Below are positions 52,501-61,500 of a stretch of DNA of 64,000 bases, in pieces. The stretch spans positions 26,946,283-27,010,282 of the forward strand of contig OU612066.1 in NCBI GenBank assembly GCA_914767715.1. The letters are read 5' to 3'. A model generated the notes under the pieces. That model saw only the letters and a program-made list of their open reading frames with translations. It did no database searches and was not told the DNA's origin. Every line of letters starts with the position of its first letter. The stretch's first letter is position 1. The translations under genes and the position numbers were made by a program. The stretch comes from Membranipora membranacea (Eukaryota; Bryozoa; Gymnolaemata; Cheilostomatida; Membraniporidae).

Positions 52501-55500
52501 CTGGACATTATGTCCTGCAACTGTAATGTTGCTTTTTGTTTTGACGCTTTTACGGTATGCTTTGACTTTGCGCTGTAGCTTTTCACATATTCATACTGAC
52601 TTCATCCATCATTAGATTATAATGTAATCGCATGATGTTCCTCTAGCTTTTTCAAACTTGTGAGTTACTTATATCAACGAGTGAGAGAACTCTTTGCTCA
52701 TACAAAGCCAATCTCAATTGATCAACAAATTTTCAGCGTGTAAACAAGCAGAAATCAAACAACTTGTCTAGAGTAGGAGGAGGTACAGTAAGTTGATAAG
52801 AGCATTGGTCCTACAGCATGTAAAGTCAAAGGTTTGAATCCTTCTACAGTTTGGCGCCCAAATCATATCCTTATGGCAGCACTTAGTCTCACTCATTGAA
52901 CCGAGGCAACATTCTGCTATTTTGACCAGATCATTAACTGTTGTTTAATTCTATTTTGTCAGACTGGTAGTGATAGCAGATAAGAACAAAGTACATTCAC
53001 AGTTCCCCATACCGCTGATAAACAGATTGGAGAAACATTACATATCAGCTACTTCGCTTCTGGATCCAGACCAGAAAGGCATCAAACAGAAGCTGGAAGC
53101 ATGGGCGGAGAAATTTGTCAAACCTCAGATGATGTTCAAGTAAGTAACTAAGCACTTTTGCCAGTAGATGATGACATGGTTGACTCAGTTGAAAATTATT
53201 TGAATAAACCCTTGTCATGATAGATCTGCTTTTAATATAGGATAGAAATAATTTCAGTTTCGTAATCATCTATTTACTATAGTCGTATCTTACCACTTGA
53301 TATTAGATGAGCCCTGCTGTTGTGTTCACATATATTTTGTGTTATCAGGAAGGTTTGCCCATCCGAATGTCATGGATGTGGACTGAGTCTTGACCAGCCA
53401 TACCAACTGCCGTGCCTGATGCACTTTATCGGACCATGCTGCCGAGAGGATATGTTTAGAGGTGATATACCCAGGCGCTGTCCTGTAGCAGGCTGTAGTA
53501 CTGACGAAATACCAGAGGAGCATGAATGGGAGGTGGCTAAAAATGCCCTCGAAAACAGGTAACTTCTGCCTAAACTGATGGTTGCTTCACTGTAAAATAG
53601 TACACTACATTTGAGGACTTGACCTGTTTCAAACATGATGCTTGTAGCTTTAGATAACCTACATGAAGATTTGTCAACCCCTGATCCAAACGTTCACACA
53701 ATGTTTTCTGGATATATTACAGACAGTATTTCGAGAACTCTCGAGTAGAGACAGCATTTATAGGATACAGTAGTGAGACAACAGCGCTGACAGTCAGACA
53801 GGCTACTGAAGACATGATGGAGAACATATATGATGAGGACTTCTTGGATAAGGTAAAATAATTATAACTTTTCTTCCTCTTCGTAAACGAGACCTTGAAC
53901 CTGGTGTTTATCTGTATCCTGTCCGATTATATGTAGATAGTCAAAATAGTTCAAGCTAAGGTCATATTAGTCTTGATGAGTTTATTAATGAGATGTGACT
54001 CACACCGACCTGCCCACCAATGATGAAGAAAAGAAACTATCTACTCCTTGCTTGTATGGTTTTATCAACGAACTTCATTGGTTTTATCTACTCTATGTAC
54101 CAGCTGTAAAGTGTATTGCTGCATGACATGTGCTCTGTGTTTTTGTTACTGGTCTGGCTGTCATTGGCTGTTTGTTCTTTTTTTCTTGGATTTGATTGGC
54201 TGTTGATTCGCTCTAATGCGAAAGGTGATCAGGTACATGCTTACAATGAGAAGGTACCAAACTCTCATGTCTACTCTATATTGTCGCAGGTATTTGAGCA
54301 AGCTAAGTTCTTGTTACTACAATGCGCCACAGGAGAAGCTGTCCTCCGCCTGGACAAGACTGAACTCCAGCGTGAAGCAGTGAAGATACAGGATATATAC
54401 ATGAGGAGACAGAAACATGAGAATCTCCATGAGTATCTACATCACGCTCTCAGTGATACAAAACAACCTCTCTATATCCAGGTAAATAAAACATTCACAG
54501 CAGCAGTGCATTCCGGAAATGGTGAGAACAACTGGTTTTTTTTCTGATTTTCAATCCTGCCGATGATGACCCAACTTGAAAATAAACAGCAATGATACCC
54601 CGCCTAGTGCTGCCTACTTACCTACCTAGCTTACAAACAATGAAAATTAAAAATAAATAACACACTGAGAAATGTTATCTACTATCCAACAGGTAACAAC
54701 TTTTGCTGAGCTGATGACAGAACACGATAAACACAAACTTGAGGACATGATGGGACAGACAGGTGGACAGAGAGTTCAGATTCAGAACCTTTATCTCAAA
54801 GAGTTCCTTAAAGAGGCTCAGTTCACTGAGAAAATCAGGTAGATAATGGACTCAATATAACAATGGTGGAAGTGATATGATGATGATAATATTGATTTCA
54901 ATGTTGTGTCAGATTCAGTACTCTGAGCCATATTCTGTTAAATTTCCAGGAGTTGTTATGATGAGCAGACAGATGTCACACGTATAATACTGTTACAATG
55001 TGAGCTGGCTCATGAGAATACTGAACTGTTAGACTCAGTCAGATATATAATAGAGCACCAGAGTGATGAAGCTAAAACAAACGCTCATACAGTACTACTA
55101 CTCAACTTACCCAGAGGTCACAAATTCACTGGATATCAAGGTTAGTGGTATACTTCATCTTCATAACGTTGTGTCATGATAAGTCATGTGACTTGGGAGG
55201 ATCCAGCAAAGCAAGGCAACAAATCAAATGTGGATGGAGATTTTTTATCTGGATATATCTCATCAAGTTATCTTCATCCATCCCTAAAACTCCACCGTGA
55301 ATAATGTCAACCATTGATTGATATAATGTGAAAGTTTGAAGATGGTGGGACAAGTTGCCGTGCTTTTTTTCAGTGGAACACCAGATGTAGTAAATTTATT
55401 TCACAGGTTAATAACCTAACACAATGCCCTACAGACGCATCTAACTGCCACTATCACGAATCCAAATGGACATGTATTCATGCACCGAAGTATTGATATT

Positions 55501-58500
55501 GTTATTTGTAGGTGGTAAGTGGCGCTGTATGCATATAGACGATCCTCGTACACCAGAGATCCGCCTGCCTTCACTCAGCTCATGTATGAAATTGAAACCA
55601 CATGAAATCATAAATAAGCTCATATCCCGATTGGACGGCGCTGCTGGTGGACCTGAAGCTGCTGCGGCAGCACCTATGGAGACTGGAGATGACAATGGCA
55701 GTGAATTTGATGGACTCAAGCAGTTCATAATCAAATGTGTGCCAACTGCAGTTTCAATTATCACAACTGATCAACACTATGATAGAGTGGATCTTCTAAA
55801 GAAACTTCTTACAGAAAATAAAGGTTTGTATTCATTAAGGCAGTCAAATGCAATCATCTTAGGTCTTCTCTTTCAACAAGAGACCATCATTACCAGTAAC
55901 TTCTCTGGTTGCTCTTACCTGGGTGCATTAATAAAATAAATTTTAATCGTTCAAATTTGAGTTTCAAATCATTTTTGCATCCCATATCATGGTGTTGATA
56001 AAAGTGAATGCTTACAATGTTTAGTGAAAAGGACTAACAGTGGAGATTATTAAAATGAGACATGAGCTGCAGGAAGAAGGCTTTGGCACAGTTTTTTTAT
56101 TTATTATTGGATCTAAAGTGCAGAGAGCGTGAAGAGAGATCAAAGAGAGCAGATACCACTGCAATTTCACTGTTGATTGCTTATTTTTATAAAATTGTAG
56201 AATTCCTGAAGTTGTTCCTTGCTCATGTGAGAGATCTGCTTGAGAAGCAGTATGAGTTTGCCTTAGGATCGTGGGTTAAAACTGATGCAGCTAAAGCCAG
56301 TAACATGAAGCAGTCAGAAACACTCAGGTAATTATGGAACACAAAGACAGCCCATGACCGGATTTTGTTTGTTACATCATTTCCTTACACATGGACTTTT
56401 CGTCTCAACTGACCATATCCAATATTATCAGGTACACACTGTATGATGTCTCTGGTGCAACTCAAATTTGATATTCTAGCAAAAATCTTTAAATCATGCC
56501 AGTGAAAATTTGCCTCTACCAATGTATCCTCTAGTTGACCTAAAGGTGTGATGCACAGAGAAATGAAATGTTCCTCCCAGCTACTGAGTGTCATATCGAA
56601 ACTTTTGTAAAATTTGTACTACAGACATGCCCTAGAGGACTCACTGGAGAGAGCCTTTGTACCCGGCCTGGCAGCTGTCATATCCTTTATTGATGTACGA
56701 GGTAACATACAGATGATCAAATCTCCTGGAGTATTAAATAGACTCTGGTTACAGCTGTTTAGTGAATGTGATAAACTTGGCCTTACATACAGTAAGCTCA
56801 CTGCTGGACAACAAGGCGCAGTAAGTGAACCTCTAACATTATTCAAGACGAACCACGATGAGTGACAATTATATAAACAATATAAATGTAAATTTGTAAA
56901 TCACTTTTTATTAGCTGCTCTCTAGCAATCTTTACAGGAATATAACATAGAGACATATTCATATTCAACTAAGCGCACTCCTGTACAAGGTAGAAGTGGG
57001 CAAGCTAGGCTATTGCCCGGAGAGCTCCCCTCCTTCAGCAGCATGTGTAGTGACTGGGATTTGAACCAGCAACCCTCAGATAAACCACCATGCCATACTG
57101 CCATTGGTGTAACTTCAGTCTGCCAACAGATGGAATACATATTGACAGAAATCTCACAGCTTCAAACAATGTGGTTCCTCAGTCGTAAATGCCCATAAAT
57201 GGCTGTTGGAAATGTTGAAATGTTCAAAACGTTGGCTGATAGTATTTGAAAATGATACAGACTTGTAACTAAGTCACCATTGTAGTAGCCTGTATTACTG
57301 TTGATTGTTGATTGTGTTGATTGGTTGTTTTGACATTAAAGTATCATTCATGTATTGTAGAAGCTACCAAACAGATACAGGGTTCAGGAGTTTGGCACTG
57401 GAAGGCAGATGTTTGAGACACAGTTCCCATTTTCATGGATTGTCAAACAGACTATAGATAAATTTATAGCGGCCAATGACCCTCAACAGGAGCTCAACAT
57501 AGGTAATTTGCCAAATAATGTGTGTTGATAGAGCATAGACTTTCAGCCCTCAATTGGTTTGTATCTTCTTAAGAGGTATTTGTTTATATTATCGCCACAA
57601 GGGACCCATAAGATGAGAGTTTATTGATGCACGGGAAAGGATTTTTCTGACACATATCCTACCTGATAGTGGCTGTCACTGGCTATGTTCCTAGTTGGTA
57701 CTTATTTGAGAACAACTCTGTCTTCAAGCACCTTTGGTTTAATATGACGATTGATTTCCCCCGGCTAGTATGGTTATATTTGGCTGTGATATATTCCTAT
57801 TTTGTTATTGCAGACAATCTGGTAGAACAGTTTAAATCATCCCCTATCGGTATGGTTATATATCATCCCGATTACAACAGACTAAAACCTCAGATGTTAG
57901 ACCCTTACCTCGTAGACTTTATCTATATGTCTCATCCCTGCTCCAACAAGATAGAACATCAGGTATAAACTAGAAATTCTTCTGATCTGAAAAGTATGCA
58001 TGATACACTCCACTTAATTCAGACCACCGCTTAATAAATTTTTTAATAAGAAATTGACTGAGTGGAGACAAATCAACTTCATATTATGTAGCAGCTGCTG
58101 ATCTCTGCTTTTCACGTGTTCATTACTCCCCTTCTCAATGACGCATCTCAATTTACTTGCGAATTTGTGATAGACTGTAAACATCCCAAGGTATTGTAAG
58201 AAAACCAACTTCTTTGTGGACAAAACACAAAAAGTTTTCGTTTGTCCATTCAAATATCAGTGCCATTGTTTATCATCTACTCTTGCTCATAGATGGTTGG
58301 TATGAACATAATGATATACATACAAAATGAGATGCACATCAGAGACCCATCCATGGTACACATACACATAGCCTATGAGAAGCAGAGAGAAATGATGCAA
58401 AGGCTCTCTGCAGCTTATAATCTAACCTCTGAAGCTCCTGGTGAAGGAATCGCTGAGAGGATCAGGAAACAGGTTGAGAAATCTGAAGAGGTCAGTCAGA

Positions 58501-61500
58501 ATGTTATCCTTCCTTTATGTTTGAGATGAATATTAACAGTTTTACTGCAAGTTAATTCGCTTTCATTTACTTCCTTTGTTTTCATTGCTGGTGACCCCTT
58601 ATTGTGGTAGGTGTTTGGTGCTGCTTCTGCAACTGTTTTTTATCTAGCCATTGTGTTAACTCTGATTGGTTGGGTGGATTGGATTAAATCAATCAGAAAT
58701 TGCCTCTAGCTGCAATTTTCTTCCCTTCGGTTACAAGAATCATAATTTTAGGACCCTATATATTATGTCTACAGCTTTATTCATTGGCATATTACAGAGA
58801 TCAGATGTGGTAGTGTTAGACATCTTATTGACTCTAGTAAAGGAGATAAAGATTCCTGATGTTATGAAGGATTCTGCAATGGGTCAATCTCGTAGAGAGA
58901 TGTAAAACTGTGTATGATATGATCATAAATCTTCTTGATACGGATTTTGACTCTGGTATCATTGGGAACTGTCGGTGAGTAATGCACGTGCTTGCTGCGT
59001 TATTGTGGTCACAGCACTGTTCTAGGCAGACAAGTTTGACTCTTCAAATTGAAGAATATACACATGAATTCATCTCTAGCACAGTCAGATATGCATTTAG
59101 GTCATGTCACTATTAATTTAAGATGGGCTGTGCCAGCTAGTTGAGCGCCTGAATCAAATTTTGTGGTTTGATGCCATGTCACTTAACTGTCAAACCCTTA
59201 TGACTAAAGTCACTAGTAGAATGCAAAATTACTAACAGTGCATCTTTCATAGTGTGTTTCTTCTAATCTCTGTGCGATATCATTTTCCCAGTAATATGTG
59301 GGCACAGCTAGAAGTGAAGAAGCTGTATGTGGAACATGTGATCATACCAGTAAACCAGGAGAGACAAACTAAACAGAACTTCAACCTCAAATCTCTTATA
59401 ACAGTAAGTACAATGAAAGTCTTATGCTTTAATAACATGACAGGGTTGAACCAGACAAATTTAAATAAACCAACTTCTATGGATAGAGCCGCAAGTAGTG
59501 GCGGGTTCTGCATGTCCTATAAGTCAGCTTGTATAGAAAGTTCAACCAGATATTCATTACTGACATCATACCTGGGTAAATAAGAAGTTGCATTCCCTAG
59601 AGCAGATGATTCCTTCTCCCTTCGATAAATCTCACCAAAAACAGCCTCAACTACAGCAAGTCTGCCGTGCTGTATAATTTGTTGCACTTTTTTAAATGAA
59701 ATCTTGGAAAACAAGCCTTATTCTACATATTTGCAATTTTTCTATAGGAGGTGACAGAGACAGATTTCAGCACACATGAAGCATTTGAACAGATTGTCAA
59801 GTTTCTACGTAAGACAGTGTCTGATGAGCTGAGGGCTCTATATCCGTAAGTTTTTTTTTCTCACAATTCAAGGCTTATTTTTAGGCCAATTGGTGTAGAG
59901 AGAAAGCACTATTCCATTGTCAGCATTTAGAGAATTCTTAATACCGAACCTACTTTGGAATGCTATAAACAAGACCAACTTCATTTCGATCATCTGTTCA
60001 GGAAGGTCATTACCCAAACCTTCTATAGACAGTTTTCTGAGCTCTGATTTAGGCCTCAATTCCGAGTTGTCCTCTCTCCAGTTTGGTACTTTTAACCCAC
60101 GCCGCATAGGAAAAACGTGCTGCAAAGAGGGTTATCTTGTAAACCGCTTATAAGACGATAAAAATTATTTTTGTTTCAGAATCTACAACATTGAAAACTC
60201 ATATAGACATAGTTTGGGAAATAATTTTTGTATTTGGATAGTCAATTATAGCATTTTCTGCCTGTTTTGGGGACAATTTGGCAGAATTTTTCACGAGTTT
60301 CGTCACTAAAATTAAGATTTATCAACATTCAAGCCTCCAATGATTTGGAAACCCTGTCTCACAGGGTTTTCAATGGTGCAGACTCTGAATCTAAAATCAT
60401 TTTTATCCTAACATATGCGGTTTTCAAGATAACCCTCTTTCAGCAGGTTTTTCCTATGCGGCGAGGGTTAAAAGTACCAAACTGGAGAGAGGACAACTCA
60501 GAATTGAGGCAAAAATAAGAGCTCAAAAAACTGTCTATTAATTTACATTCTTTGATAATCTGTTAGTTTCTATTGATTTAGTTTTGTGAATGTGTTTGTA
60601 GGAAATGTCCAAAGAAGTGCTTTTATTGTAATGAGGTGATCGACTCCCCAGTCAGATTGAAGTGTAATCACATCATGTGTTACAACTGCGTGCAGGAGGT
60701 AAAGTTATGTGCACAAGAGAACTGCGGTAAAGAGATCAACGAGGAATCCATAATAGAACTCGCATCTGACAATATCGAGTAAGCTTTCATCATATCCCTA
60801 TCAACCATACCAATCTTGGTGTACGTCTGAATAGTCTAGTAATAAATACACAGCCCAGAGAACTAGAGCCTTTGTAAGCCACCCTTGAGTGAAGTCATTT
60901 AGAGCCAATTTAAGTCAGTTTACATGTGACTAGAACACATTTAGATGAATATGGAAATATACTCCAGCTCAATGAAATTTGTGATTGACTCAGCTGAAAG
61001 CAAAACAGCCATGATCTCAGTTGACCTAGCAAGATCTATCTTGATTAGTATGTTAGGCACTTTGATGAACTGATCTGGGTTAAAGAAAAAAGAAATTAGG
61101 ATTAGTTTAGAGTATTTGGTAATTTCCCAGTACAATTCACAAATCAATATTAGATTGCCATTACTCTATGTTTTAGGAAACAAAAACTAGATTCATTTAA
61201 GAGTTTCAGAGCTCGTATGAATGCCTTCTTCATGCACTTCATCTCGGAGGTAGTATTTACTGCAGAGTCACGACCAGCTGATGAGATAATGCACTGGTTA
61301 CTCCAGTGTATAACCTCAGATAAAACTACAAGACAGCTCAGTCTGTTCAACTCACAAGAAGTTGTCGATCCCAGCCCTGTTCTCAGGTATGTTTTTTGTA
61401 TTAATCTAGTCGTCTGTTATGCATACTTCATCCAATGGTCTTAGAAAGGACAGACACTCGCATGGCTTGTTAGATAATAAGTTGTTCATTTCCCCTTAGT

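Noticed and set aside
5422-57105. Genuine tRNA genes at the six tRNA-like sites
   Set aside because: A and B boxes are present, but acceptor stems and anticodon loops do not fold convincingly; SINE fragments fit better.
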